DNA of 59,544 nucleotides from Phocaeicola abscessus CCUG 55929 (GTDB lineage Bacteria > Bacteroidota > Bacteroidia > Bacteroidales > Bacteroidaceae), in contig NZ_HE997182.1 in assembly GCF_000312445.1 (NCBI RefSeq), positions 944,903-1,004,446 of the forward strand, read 5' to 3'. The translations under genes and the position numbers were made by a program. Below, one piece after another: positions 28,807 to 37,289 of the stretch. Each line of letters begins with the position of its first letter. The stretch's first letter is position 1. The notes beneath the pieces were generated by a model, which was given only the letters and a program-made list of their open reading frames with translations, was not told the origin of the DNA and made no database searches.

Positions 28807-29332
28807 AAATGGAGAAATTCACGCTCCCGTAGCTGCGATGTTCGATAAAATGCGGACTTGTGTCGAACCGGTCGTTTTTCCCGTGTTCCAAGACGAAGAT
28901 GCCTTCAGATTTTAATAAGCAGTGCTCGAAGATGAGATCCGGAATGGTAGGCAGCGCTTTCAGGGTGTAAGGCGGATCGGCAAAGATAAAATCGAACTGT
29001 TCTCGACATCTTTCGATATATCGGAGGGCGTCGGCGCGAAGTGGAACGCATCGGTCGGTCTGCACTGTTTTCACGATTTTGCGGATGAAAGCGAGATGCT
29101 GCGAATCGTTTTCAACGGATACGACCCGATCGCACCCCCGCGAAAGCAGTTCGATACTGATGCTTCCCGTGCCGGAAAACAAATCCAAGGCACTGATACC
29201 GTCGGCGAAGTCGATATAGTTTCCGAGCACGTTGAACAGGTTTTCTTTAGCGAAATCCGTCGTCGGACGAGCCTTGAAGGTGTGCGGTATTTCGAAGTGT
29301 CTTCCTCTGTATATGCCGCTGACTACTCGCAT
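28745..29332 (-). CDS. rsmD: 16S rRNA (guanine966-N2)-methyltransferase RsmD
   Basis: A 195-residue SAM-dependent methyltransferase acting on the small ribosomal subunit. MRVVSGIYRGRHF and RPTTDFAKENLFNVL are the N-terminal family blocks. LDLFSGTGSISIELLSRG is motif I (about residues 49-66), and FADPPYTL is the catalytic (D/N)PPY motif (about 116). The ATG overlaps the stop of the DUF3822 gene by ten bases, and the C-terminus overlaps cls on the other strand. Confidence 0.96.
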   Translation of the reverse strand: MRVVSGIYRGRHFEIPHTFKARPTTDFAKENLFNVLGNYIDFADGISALDLFSGTGSISIELLSRGCDRVVSVENDSQHLAFIRKIVKTVQTDRCVPLRADALRYIERCREQFDFIFADPPYTLKALPTIPDLIFEHCLLKSEGIFVLEHGKNDRFDTSPHFIEHRSYGSVNFSIFKAKAKSAEEPIHPTSDTTV

Positions 29333-30135
29333 GCCAGTAACGTTTGCAGGTCGAAAGGAACATCTTGCCGTCGGGTGATCGCAGAGCAGGTGAATTCGGA
29401 ACTTGGGTGAACGACGGACACGTTCCGTATATATGTTTGTAATCCTTCCCTCAGTGCCTCTTTTTCGGGAACCTCGCCTGTGAGGAACAATTCGTCGACC
29501 TCGACATCGAATTCCGATTGTTTCCAGAGATGCAGTAGGTAATAGATGCGGTCTGCATCCTGTTCGCAGGCGAAGGAATTGGTCAACAGCAGGCGTTTGC
29601 CGTCGTAGCCGAATACATGCATGATTTGTTTCTGCAAGTAGATGAAGAGGCGCTTATTGTTCAAGCGGCTTTTTTTATGAAAATAGTCGATCAGCGGACT
29701 CGAGGTGGCAAAATACTTGGAATGAGGAAAAAAATCGTTCAACAGTTGGTGAGCGTGCTTGTTCATCCCGAAGAGGACGACCACGTTGCTCTTTCCGAGA
29801 ATATTGCAGAGAACGATCTCATTGTCCGTGCGGCCGAAGTTGCAGTAGAACAGCTCTTCCATCTCGTCGTCTTCGAACAACTCGAACGGGACGAGGGTGA
29901 AGCGGGGGGTGTCGGTCAGCACATACGTTTGCCCGTAAGTATGCCGGAAAATTTCCGACGAAGCCAGCATCTCTTTTATGTTCGCTGTCAGGGAGTATGT
30001 GCTGTCGACGGCATAGGGCTTGAAAAAGAATTCCCCTTCCGAACGAGGGTTGAAAATGGAAAAAGAAAATCCATCCGCACTCAAGCGGATGGATAAAAGG
30101 TATTGATCTGATTTCGTGAAATCGATTCCGTTCAT
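29323..30135 (-). CDS. DUF3822 family protein
   Basis: A 270-residue cytoplasmic protein. The order of features (LSIRLSADGFSFSIFNP near the start, RFTLVPFELFEDDE in the middle, LLLTNSFACEQDADRIYYLLH towards the end) matches the Bacteroidetes DUF3822 family. That fold resembles the actin-like ATPase group, but no function is established. It is located directly upstream of rsmD with a ten-base overlap, an arrangement common in the phylum. Confidence 0.85.
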   Translation of the reverse strand: MNGIDFTKSDQYLLSIRLSADGFSFSIFNPRSEGEFFFKPYAVDSTYSLTANIKEMLASSEIFRHTYGQTYVLTDTPRFTLVPFELFEDDEMEELFYCNFGRTDNEIVLCNILGKSNVVVLFGMNKHAHQLLNDFFPHSKYFATSSPLIDYFHKKSRLNNKRLFIYLQKQIMHVFGYDGKRLLLTNSFACEQDADRIYYLLHLWKQSEFDVEVDELFLTGEVPEKEALREGLQTYIRNVSVVHPSSEFTCSAITRRQDVPFDLQTLLACE

Positions 30136-30137
30136 GG

Positions 30138-30824
30138 TTATTCCCAGTTACCGGCGTTATTGTTCGGCTCTTCGATACTGCCCACTCTCAAGCCGCAGTA
30201 TTTGCCTAATTTGGTTTGAATATCTTTGAGGTTGATAAGCTCTTGTGCATTCAAACCGCTCAAATAGGTGTCGTACGGAGTCTGAGCCTGGAAGAGGTTC
30301 AGCGGAGCGCCCGATTTAGTCGTGTCGCTGCGGACAGCCATTTCGAACTCAGCACCGTTGCCGAAAGGGACATAGCGCAGAGAATCGGGATTGAATCCTT
30401 TTTTGAAGATGGTATCCGTAACGGCTATCCACACCGTATCCCGGCTGAAGTCTTTTAATCCGGCCGCTTCCACTTCTTTCCACTTTCCGGTTTTCTTCGC
30501 TTTGTTGATCAAGGCAATGGCTTTCTTTTCGGTCATTCCTTTCTCCAGCTGGTCGTCCGTCAAGATACCGACTTTTTTTACAAACGGTAATTTCGCCGTC
30601 TTCACGAAGTCTATCAGTGTATCGAAACTTGCCGTATATTTGCCCTCGTGAAGGGTACGATACTCCAACTGAGCCTTCCGAATGTCAATCAGGCGCGCTA
30701 TCACGTGATTGTCTCTCATCTTTTTTTGTTTGTCGAAGTTGATCGGCCCCATGATGCTCCCATAGCACACGTATACCAATCCGATGGTACAGAGAGCCAA
30801 AATAACATTAATAACAGTTTTCAT
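30138..30824 (-). CDS. Conserved membrane-anchored protein of unknown function
   Basis: A 228-residue protein with one N-terminal membrane segment (VINVILALCTIGLVYVCYG) and a periplasmic domain. The domain starts with DKQKKMRDNHVIARLIDIRKAQLEYRTLHEGKY, which looks pseudopilin-like, and ends with a low-complexity NNNAGNWE tail. I do not recognise a catalytic motif. It is separated from the DUF3822 gene by two bases, so this is one operon with rsmD. The -7 box TATTTTTG (30860-30867, minus) lies about 36 bases before the ATG. Confidence 0.75.
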   Translation of the reverse strand: MKTVINVILALCTIGLVYVCYGSIMGPINFDKQKKMRDNHVIARLIDIRKAQLEYRTLHEGKYTASFDTLIDFVKTAKLPFVKKVGILTDDQLEKGMTEKKAIALINKAKKTGKWKEVEAAGLKDFSRDTVWIAVTDTIFKKGFNPDSLRYVPFGNGAEFEMAVRSDTTKSGAPLNLFQAQTPYDTYLSGLNAQELINLKDIQTKLGKYCGLRVGSIEEPNNNAGNWE

Positions 30825-30859
30825 GATAAGTATGTGTTTTTTAGTTTATATTCGTATCG

Positions 30860-30867
30860 CAAAAATA
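30860..30867 (-). promoter_or_regulatory. -7 promoter box of the DUF3822-rsmD operon
   Basis: TATTTTTG on the minus strand matches TAnnTTTG and is placed about 36 bases before the first gene. Confidence 0.5.
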
Positions 30868-30916
30868 GAATAAATAAATTGAATATTGCATGAATCCTTT
30901 ACTTTTTTAATGGTCA

Positions 30917-32332
30917 ATGATGATAAATAACTTTTTGATACGGCAAATTAAAGAATTTTTTCAGTATGAACCAACTTCGGAGCAGGAGAAGGCGATCGAT
31001 CTCTTGTCGGAGTTTTTCGTAGACCGGCGAGATCATACCGTTTTCGTGCTGAAAGGATATGCCGGTACGGGAAAGACTTCCTTGGTCGGCGCTTTGGTAA
31101 AAGCGTTGGATGCGTGGAAGCGGAAGTCCGTCCTGCTGGCTCCCACTGGGAGGGCTGCCAAGGTATTCTCGCATTACGCCGAGCATGCGGCCTTTACGAT
31201 TCACAAATGCATTTATCGCCAGCGACGTTTCTCGGCCGATGTGTCCGATTTCGCCTTGGATACTAATTTGAATCGACATGTGTTGTTTATCGTAGACGAG
31301 GCCTCCATGATTTCGAATGCCGACTTGTCGGGCCTTTCGTTCGGAACGGGACGTTTGTTAGACGATTTGGTCCGGTACGTTTATGGCGGGCAGGGATGTC
31401 GACTGCTGCTGATCGGCGATACCGCTCAATTGCCTCCTGTGGGCGAGGAGGAGAGTCCCGCCCTTTCTGCGGAAGTGTTGAAAGGGTATGGTTTGGAAGT
31501 TTATTCGGCACAACTGACGGAGGTCGTCCGACAGTCGCAGCAATCGGGTATCCTGTTTAACGCGACTGTTCTGAGGCAATATCTGTCGATGCAGGATTTT
31601 TCCGCATTTCCGTCTGTCTGTCTGAACGATTTTCCAGACGTTCGCGTCGTCGGCGGCGAAGAGCTGATCGAGAAGATCGGGGAATGCTATGCGAACGCGG
31701 GAATGGACGAGACGATGATCATCACCCGGTCGAACAAACGGGCGAACAGCTATAACAACGGTATCAGGAACGCCATTCTCTATCGTACGGAAGAATTGAA
31801 CGCCGGTGATTTCTTAATGGTGGTGAAGAATAGTTATTTTTGGACGGAACGGCACGCCGTGTTCGACTTTATTGCCAACGGCGATATCGCAATGGTTCGG
31901 CGGATCCGGCACGAACAGCATTTGTACGGTTTTCGCTTTATGGACGTGACGCTTTCTTTTCCCGACTATCAGGACGAAGAGGTTGATGCGAAGTTGTTGT
32001 TGGACACGCTTCATACGGATGCGCCGGCATTAAGCAGAGACGAGAACGACCGATTATTCCAGGCGGTTCTCGAGGATTATTCGGATATTCCTCGAAAACA
32101 GGAGCGCATGCAGCAGATGAAATCCAATCCGTTTTTCAATGCCTTGCAGGTAAAATACGCGTATGCCGTAACGTGTCATAAAGCCCAAGGCGGCCAATGG
32201 AAGAATGTTTTCTTGGACCAGGGTTATCTGATCGGCGAGAGCTTGGGCCCGGATTATTTCAGATGGCTGTATACGGCTTTTACCCGAGCTACCGAAACAC
32301 TTTATTTGGTGAATTGGCCCCCGACCGATTGA
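30917..32332 (+). CDS. RecD-like ATP-dependent DNA helicase
   Basis: A 471-residue superfamily 1B helicase. VLKGYAGTGKTSLVG is Walker A (about residues 44-58), LLAPTGRAAKV is motif Ia, FIVDEASMI is Walker B (about 117), LIGDTAQLPPVG is motif III, and YAVTCHKAQGGQWKNVF (about 412-428) is the UvrD_C_2 motif V/VI region. It is much shorter than RecD2 and lacks the N-terminal RecD extension, as in the usual Bacteroidetes AAA_30/UvrD_C_2 protein. Two consecutive ATGs start the gene. A TACTTTTT at 30900-30907 is a near -7 box and would leave almost no leader. Confidence 0.92.
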   Translation: MMINNFLIRQIKEFFQYEPTSEQEKAIDLLSEFFVDRRDHTVFVLKGYAGTGKTSLVGALVKALDAWKRKSVLLAPTGRAAKVFSHYAEHAAFTIHKCIYRQRRFSADVSDFALDTNLNRHVLFIVDEASMISNADLSGLSFGTGRLLDDLVRYVYGGQGCRLLLIGDTAQLPPVGEEESPALSAEVLKGYGLEVYSAQLTEVVRQSQQSGILFNATVLRQYLSMQDFSAFPSVCLNDFPDVRVVGGEELIEKIGECYANAGMDETMIITRSNKRANSYNNGIRNAILYRTEELNAGDFLMVVKNSYFWTERHAVFDFIANGDIAMVRRIRHEQHLYGFRFMDVTLSFPDYQDEEVDAKLLLDTLHTDAPALSRDENDRLFQAVLEDYSDIPRKQERMQQMKSNPFFNALQVKYAYAVTCHKAQGGQWKNVFLDQGYLIGESLGPDYFRWLYTAFTRATETLYLVNWPPTD

Positions 32333-32338
32333 AATAAG

Positions 32339-32384
32339 TGAACTGTCCCCCAAAGTTTTTGTCTAACTTTTTGGGAGCAGTCCA
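32339..32384. mobile_element. IS3-like end remnant or very short inverted-repeat element
   Basis: TGAACTGTCCCCCAAAG faces the inverted GGGAGCAGTCCA end: TG-ACTG--CCC-AAA on both sides of a 46-base element. This composition resembles terminal repeats of IS3-family (IS150-like) elements, but no transposase is present. A second small hairpin, TCCCC/GGGGA, lies at about 32419-32437. Alternatively it is just a terminator of the helicase gene. Confidence 0.4.
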
Positions 32385-32469
32385 GACAGGAAGAGGAGTC
32401 GGTTAATTTCAAAAATTGTTCCCCTGCGTTCGGGGAGCTGCCGTAAAATGACTGAGAGAATGAAAAACG

Positions 32470-32509
32470 AAGCGGCTGTGTCGAAACGTTCCTTTCGACA
32501 CAGCCGCTT
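32470..32509. terminator. Bidirectional terminator between helicase and ompA genes
   Basis: AAGCGGCTGTGTCGAAA (17 bases) pairs perfectly with TTTCGACACAGCCGCTT around CGTTCC. It lies between two convergent genes and has T/A runs on both flanks. Same family as 45179-45214. Confidence 0.82.
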
Positions 32510-32535
32510 TACACTAAGTCAAGAGATCCGAAGAT

Positions 32536-33732
32536 CTATGGCAATTTATTCCAATACTCCATTTGGAGTACTCTTTCGATGGTCGTCTTGCGATCGCCCA
32601 AGCGTGCTCCGTTCGTTTCGCTGGCGGGCATGGCGGCAATGCGTTTGCCCACGCCGCGCGATTTCAGCATTTCGGTGGGAACGCCGTTCTTCACGAGTTC
32701 GTCGACCACGACTTTCGCACGGCGGCGAGACAAGTCTAAATTGTAAGCGTCGCTGCCGCGGGCGTCCGTATAACCGGTGATGAGGAAGCGTGCGTCGCTG
32801 CGAGTCTTCAACATCTGAGCGGCTTGTTCGAGGATGGTTTTCGACTCGGCCGTCAACACGTCTTTATCGAATTCGAAGTTGACGTTGTTGAACAGTTCGC
32901 ACAGTTGCGTTTCAGCCGGGACGAGCATCTCTTTTTCTACGATCTTCTCGACGATGCGGTCTACCGGTTTTTCGATCTCGACATAGCGCACGACGGGCGT
33001 CGGACGTTTGTCGTGTCCGCCGATACGCCATATCACTCGCATGGTGATCTGTGCGAAGCGCGGCAGATTCTTCTTGAACGGAGTCAGGTATTCGCCTTGC
33101 AATCCCACTCCCACTGAATTGTTGAGCCATGCGTTCACGCCGGCGCCTAATGATACGGGGAAACAGGTTTTCTTGTCGTGCGAGTAGCCTCGTTTATTCC
33201 AAACGTCGTCGGAAATCCAACCGGCCTGGCCCGTAGGATCGTTATAGAATACGCCGGTACCCGTAGTCAGGAAATTCTTGTGCAATACATTGCCTCCTAC
33301 GCGCAGGTAGGGTTCCACATACTTCGACTTGAAAAGCGGACTCAGACGGAACTGCAGGCCAAGGCCTCCCATCAGCGTGTAATTGTTCTTGTCCTTTTCG
33401 TTGGCTGTACCTTCTTCCTTGCCGGCAAAGCCTATCGTCCCCTGCAAGTCGAGATAAAACCATCGGTTCAGCTCGCGGGCCAGGTACAGGTTGGCTCCTC
33501 CCAGCAAATGCTTTACCTTGAGGTGATACAGATATTGCTCGGGCGTGCTGCGGAAACCGGTCACCGATATGCGATCCCAGTTGATCATCGTGCCGCCTAC
33601 GCCGATTTCCCAAGCGCGTTTGGGCTTGCGTTGCTTATTAGCCATGCTTTCTTCCCCTCCGGTATTTTGTGCCGATAACGAAACAAGACCCAGCAGAGTG
33701 AATGTCAATAGAGATAATAGTATATTCTTCAT
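32536..33732 (-). CDS. OmpA family outer membrane protein
   Basis: A 398-residue protein with a signal peptide (MKNILLSLLTFTLLGLVSLSAQ) and a beta-barrel-like N-terminal domain (residues about 40-245, from AWEIGVGGTMINWDR to MRVIWRIGG). A C-terminal OmpA peptidoglycan-binding domain follows (about 290-395): NVNFEFDKDVLTAESK, then TDARGSDAYNLDLSRRRA. It would link the outer membrane to peptidoglycan. An ATG at 33756, overlapping the collagen-like gene stop as TAATG, would add eight residues (MNIKQKKS) and would imply translational coupling; 33732 gives the more usual signal peptide. It shares an operon with the collagen-like lipoprotein gene. Confidence 0.9.
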   Translation of the reverse strand: MKNILLSLLTFTLLGLVSLSAQNTGGEESMANKQRKPKRAWEIGVGGTMINWDRISVTGFRSTPEQYLYHLKVKHLLGGANLYLARELNRWFYLDLQGTIGFAGKEEGTANEKDKNNYTLMGGLGLQFRLSPLFKSKYVEPYLRVGGNVLHKNFLTTGTGVFYNDPTGQAGWISDDVWNKRGYSHDKKTCFPVSLGAGVNAWLNNSVGVGLQGEYLTPFKKNLPRFAQITMRVIWRIGGHDKRPTPVVRYVEIEKPVDRIVEKIVEKEMLVPAETQLCELFNNVNFEFDKDVLTAESKTILEQAAQMLKTRSDARFLITGYTDARGSDAYNLDLSRRRAKVVVDELVKNGVPTEMLKSRGVGKRIAAMPASETNGARLGDRKTTIERVLQMEYWNKLP

Positions 33733-33755
33733 GCTCTTTTTCTGTTTTATGTTCA

Positions 33756-36700
33756 TTAATCTAAGTAATTAGAGGGCATTTCTGCTATCGGCACTTCGAA
33801 CTTGTCGGAATAATCTCTTGGATTCAACAGATAGTATTTGGTGCCTTCCTTCTTAAATACGTAGTAATGCATGCTGCGATAATACCAACCGTATCCGGTG
33901 TCATGAACATAGACGAGACCGTTCTCGTATGCTCCGATCAGCTGGAAACGCACTTTATTCTTAGGAACTTTGATACGTGCAAGATTTTCCGTCCCTCCTA
34001 TAATTGCTTGAAGTGCGACGTATACGGGGAAGTCGGCGGGTAGATCTGCTTTCTGTTTTTGGGCGGTGGTCCAGTGTTTCCCATCCGTTGATTGAGTGAA
34101 AGTCTTCTCGAAGAAAGGATAGTTCCAGGAATTGAAATCGACTTCTCCCCAGATGTTGGGAATTGGAGTGGGATAATACTTAATGCTACCCTCCTTCAAT
34201 TTCGGGTAAGGATATATTTGTGGCATCAGTACCGCCATGTCCGAAACAGGCGTTTCGCCATAGAAATAGGCTGTTCCCTTGAATGCGCAATACATTTCGT
34301 GCCCTTCCCACTTCCTATCCTTGAACTTGGGATTGGTATTCGAGTCGGCCTCTTCTTCGGCTAATAAGATATGAGGTCTGTATACATAGATTCGAGACCG
34401 CGCACTCTCTAAGGCTCGGAACCATCTGGCATGCGTGTCATTATCATCCGTGATATTGGTGCCGGAGAACGCTTGTACGGGATTTGCCACTCGAATCACT
34501 CGAATCGAGTACGGTGGCAGCGTATTGGGATAGGTGGTCCATGTACCGTCTACCTCGCGTTCGTACGCATAATTCACAGTCATCCAAGAAGCGTCAGGAT
34601 ACGTTGCAAGTCCTCCGTTACCGCCCAGTTCGACTTTTGTCAGCCGAATGCGGGTATTGATCCTGTTGGGCACGTACGTATTGTTCGCCGATGTTTCCGT
34701 TACTCCATTGATGGTTACCGTAGCGGTTCCCCGTCTTTGAGCATCCGGCAACTTGTCGGGAAGATCCGTTCTGGGCACCTTGATAATGCCTTCGGCATCG
34801 GTTGTGAATACTTTCGTTTGATCGAGAACTCCCGGCAATCCTTTTACCTTAGAATTTGCAGGAGCTTTCTCTCCCTCCTTATCGTATACCTGGAACGTTA
34901 CGCTGCCGTCCTGAGGAGAAACGTATTCACCTGACGTGGCATTGTAGTATTGCGGGATGACGTTGTACTTTCCTTTGATAATCTCGATAATAGCGCTCGT
35001 GCCGTCTTTACCGCTCAAATATTCCCAGAAGTTGGTTTGGGTGGTCTTGTCGCATGGCCAGTCTTCGTTCGGTTTGTGAGGATGTTTAACCTTCGGGCCT
35101 GTGCCTGCACATCCGGCCTCTACTTCTTCTTTCCAAAGCTGGTATGCGCTCTTACCGTCTTTGCCGTCTTTGCCATCCTTGCCGTCTTTGCCATAAGCCG
35201 GTTTACCAGTATCTTTACCGTTGATCCACCAGTTATTATTATTGCCGATGACTACTTCGGGCGACTTGCCGTCTTTACCGCGTGCAGGTACTCCGGTATC
35301 TTCGCCGTCAATGTACCAGTTGCCGTTCTGGCCGATAGTCGGGGTCGCACCGTTCTGACCGTTCTGCCCGTTTTCTCCGCGCGAAGGTTTGCCGGTATCC
35401 ACGCCGTCGATGAACCAGTTGCCGTTTTGGCCGATAGTTACCGTCGGCGGTACGGCGTCTTTGCCATTTTTGCCATCCTTGCCGCGTGCGGGTACTCCGG
35501 TATCGTAGGTACCGATGAACCAGTTGCCGTTCTGGCCGATGTGCGGCGTTTGCCCGTTTTCACCCGTAGCACCGGTGAGGAAGTGCCAGAAGTCGGCAAG
35601 CGTATTGTTGGCAGGTTTCCATTTTTGACCCGAATGATGCGGATCGTCTACGTTGCCCGTAGCGATTTCCTGTTTCCATACTTCGTAGGCGCTCTTTCCG
35701 TCTTTTCCGTCCTTGCCATCTTTACCTTTCAGGTACATGAAAAAGTCGACTACGGTGGTGTGATCCTTCGGCCAATCGATGGTACCATCGATCACTTTCT
35801 CTTTCCATATCTCGTATGCGCTCTTACCGTCTTTACCGTCGGCACCTCTGAGGTATTCCCAGAAATCGGATTGCCCTACTTTGTCTTTCGGCCAGTTCTG
35901 TGCCGGATTCTTCGGATCCTTTACCTTTGGTCCGCTTCCGTTATAACCGGCCTCCACGCTCTCTTTCCAAAGCTGGTAAGCGCTCTTTCCATTCTGTCCG
36001 TCTTTCCCGTCTTTACCTTTTTTACCGTAAGCCGGTTTGCCGGTGTCTTTACCGTTGATGTACCAGTTGCCGTTCTCGCCGATGGCTACTTCGGGCGATT
36101 TGCCGTCTGCGCCTTTCGAAGGTTTGCCGGTGTCTTCACCGTTAATGTACCAATTGCCGTTCTCACCGATAGTTACCGTCGGCGTCTGTCCGTTCTTTCC
36201 ATTCTTTCCGTCTTTTCCGTCCTGTCCGTCTTTTCCGTCCTGTCCGTTTTGCCCGTTTTCTCCGCGCGAAGGTTTTCCGGTATCTTTACCGTCGATGTAC
36301 CAATTGCCATTCTCGCCGATGGTCACTGTCGGCGGTACGGCGTCTTTGCCGTCCTTACCGTCCTTGCCGCGTGCAGGCACCTTGGTGTCTATGTTGCCGA
36401 TCCACCAATTACCGTTCTGTCCGATGTGCGGTGTTTGGCCGTCCTCACCTGTAGCACCGGTGAGGAAACGCCAGAAGTCGTTCGTTTTGTTGTCGTTAGG
36501 ATTCCATTTCTGGCCCGGGTGATGCGGGTCGTCTACGTTGCCCGTAGCGATTTCTTGTTTCCATACTTCGTAGGCACTCTTGCCGTTCTGTCCGTCCTTA
36601 CCTTTTAAATACTTGAAGAAGTCGGTTTCGGTTGTCTGATCTTTCGGCCAATCGGTGATGGTACCGTCGGTCACTTTCTCTTTCCAAAATTCATAGGCCG

Positions 36701-36824
36701 ATAGCCCAGTGTCTCCCTTTGGTCCTTTAGGCATGGTAATGTCCACGTCCGTGCAGGAATTCATGAGACTACCCATCAATACGAATGCAAGTATTGACAG
36801 GAAAAATTCTTGTACAGTTCTCAT
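33756..36824 (-). CDS. Large collagen-like repeat surface lipoprotein
   Basis: A 1022-residue protein with a type II signal peptide (LMNSCTDVD, Cys24). Residues about 32-630 alternate Gly-x-y collagen-like runs (GKDGKDGKDGK) with two module types: SAYE(F/I/V)WK-E plus a Trp/Pro/Lys linker plus (D/N)FW-(F/Y)L-G, and IGENGNWYIDGKDTGKP. The whole set is duplicated with a period of about 290 residues. The C-terminal 390 residues are unique and not recognisable; they start with an Ig-like stretch (VTFQVYDKEGEKAPANSK). Such modules occur in Bacteroidales surface proteins labelled PL29-N/DUF4988-like; that label is recalled. It is first in an operon with ompA (TAATG junction). Confidence 0.87.
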   Translation of the reverse strand: MRTVQEFFLSILAFVLMGSLMNSCTDVDITMPKGPKGDTGLSAYEFWKEKVTDGTITDWPKDQTTETDFFKYLKGKDGQNGKSAYEVWKQEIATGNVDDPHHPGQKWNPNDNKTNDFWRFLTGATGEDGQTPHIGQNGNWWIGNIDTKVPARGKDGKDGKDAVPPTVTIGENGNWYIDGKDTGKPSRGENGQNGQDGKDGQDGKDGKNGKNGQTPTVTIGENGNWYINGEDTGKPSKGADGKSPEVAIGENGNWYINGKDTGKPAYGKKGKDGKDGQNGKSAYQLWKESVEAGYNGSGPKVKDPKNPAQNWPKDKVGQSDFWEYLRGADGKDGKSAYEIWKEKVIDGTIDWPKDHTTVVDFFMYLKGKDGKDGKDGKSAYEVWKQEIATGNVDDPHHSGQKWKPANNTLADFWHFLTGATGENGQTPHIGQNGNWFIGTYDTGVPARGKDGKNGKDAVPPTVTIGQNGNWFIDGVDTGKPSRGENGQNGQNGATPTIGQNGNWYIDGEDTGVPARGKDGKSPEVVIGNNNNWWINGKDTGKPAYGKDGKDGKDGKDGKSAYQLWKEEVEAGCAGTGPKVKHPHKPNEDWPCDKTTQTNFWEYLSGKDGTSAIIEIIKGKYNVIPQYYNATSGEYVSPQDGSVTFQVYDKEGEKAPANSKVKGLPGVLDQTKVFTTDAEGIIKVPRTDLPDKLPDAQRRGTATVTINGVTETSANNTYVPNRINTRIRLTKVELGGNGGLATYPDASWMTVNYAYEREVDGTWTTYPNTLPPYSIRVIRVANPVQAFSGTNITDDNDTHARWFRALESARSRIYVYRPHILLAEEEADSNTNPKFKDRKWEGHEMYCAFKGTAYFYGETPVSDMAVLMPQIYPYPKLKEGSIKYYPTPIPNIWGEVDFNSWNYPFFEKTFTQSTDGKHWTTAQKQKADLPADFPVYVALQAIIGGTENLARIKVPKNKVRFQLIGAYENGLVYVHDTGYGWYYRSMHYYVFKKEGTKYYLLNPRDYSDKFEVPIAEMPSNYLD
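34990..36700 (-). repeat. Internal DNA super-repeat coding for collagen-like modules
   Basis: Two diverged copies of an approximately 870-base unit lie end to end inside the collagen-like gene, roughly 36700-35830 and 35825-34990. Each contains smaller repeats, such as CGTCTTTACCGTC-type runs coding GKDGKDG. The arrangement favours copy-number change by recombination or slippage. Confidence 0.75.
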
Positions 36825-36847
36825 ACTTTTTTGTTAAACATTAGTTA

Positions 36848-36882
36848 ATGAATCGTTTATATTAAAATGAATCGTTTATATT
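36848..36882. repeat. Direct repeat in the leader of the collagen-like gene
   Basis: ATGAATCGTTTATATT occurs at 36848-36863 and again at 36867-36882, a period of 19 bases. It lies in the predicted 160-base leader. Confidence 0.6.
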
Positions 36883-36988
36883 TAATTTAAGAATGTCATT
36901 CCTTTGTCGTGGCTCCTACGATCCATACATGCGGTTCTAAAATCGCATTTAGATTGTTATAAAATCAACATAATTTTTAATTCGGGCG

Positions 36989-37019
36989 CAAAGTTACATA
37001 TATAAATCTTATCTAGAAA
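36989..37019 (-). promoter_or_regulatory. Promoter of the collagen-like lipoprotein-ompA operon
   Basis: On the minus strand TTTC (37016-37019) stands 19 bases before TAACTTTG (36989-36996). The resulting leader is about 160 bases long and AT-rich. The rest of 37020-37230 is AT-rich and shows no gene. Confidence 0.65.
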
Positions 37020-37233
37020 GTTTATTTGCATTAATGTTTGTAAAATTAGCAAATCTGTATAGAAACATTCTGTTTTATGCGGTGTAGAGAAGTATGTGGA
37101 ATATCAAATGAAGAATACCGCCATTGTAACATACGGCATGGATTTCAATCGCTTCTTATGCTAAGAATGACATCGAATTATTGGTAAAATCATGCCTGAA
37201 GGAAAAATATTAGCATTATTTTGTAATCTCTGC

Positions 37234-37264
37234 TTTGCAATTATATTTTTGTTTGTTACATTTG
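37234..37264 (+). promoter_or_regulatory. Promoter of the DUF4143-type ATPase gene; decides its start
   Basis: TTTG (37234-37237) and TACATTTG (37257-37264) are perfect boxes 19 bases apart. Transcription should start near 37270, so an ATG at 37266 would lie at or before the transcript start. The ATG at 37290 is therefore preferred. Confidence 0.72.
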
Positions 37265-37289
37265 CATGCAAATTGGTATTTTTCAGAAA

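Noticed and set aside
34950..36608. 552-residue plus-strand reading frame antisense to the collagen-like gene
   Set aside because: It follows from the low-complexity GKDGKDG codons, which lack stops on the reverse strand; composition (Val/Phe/Leu-rich repeats) mirrors the real gene and no start signal is present.
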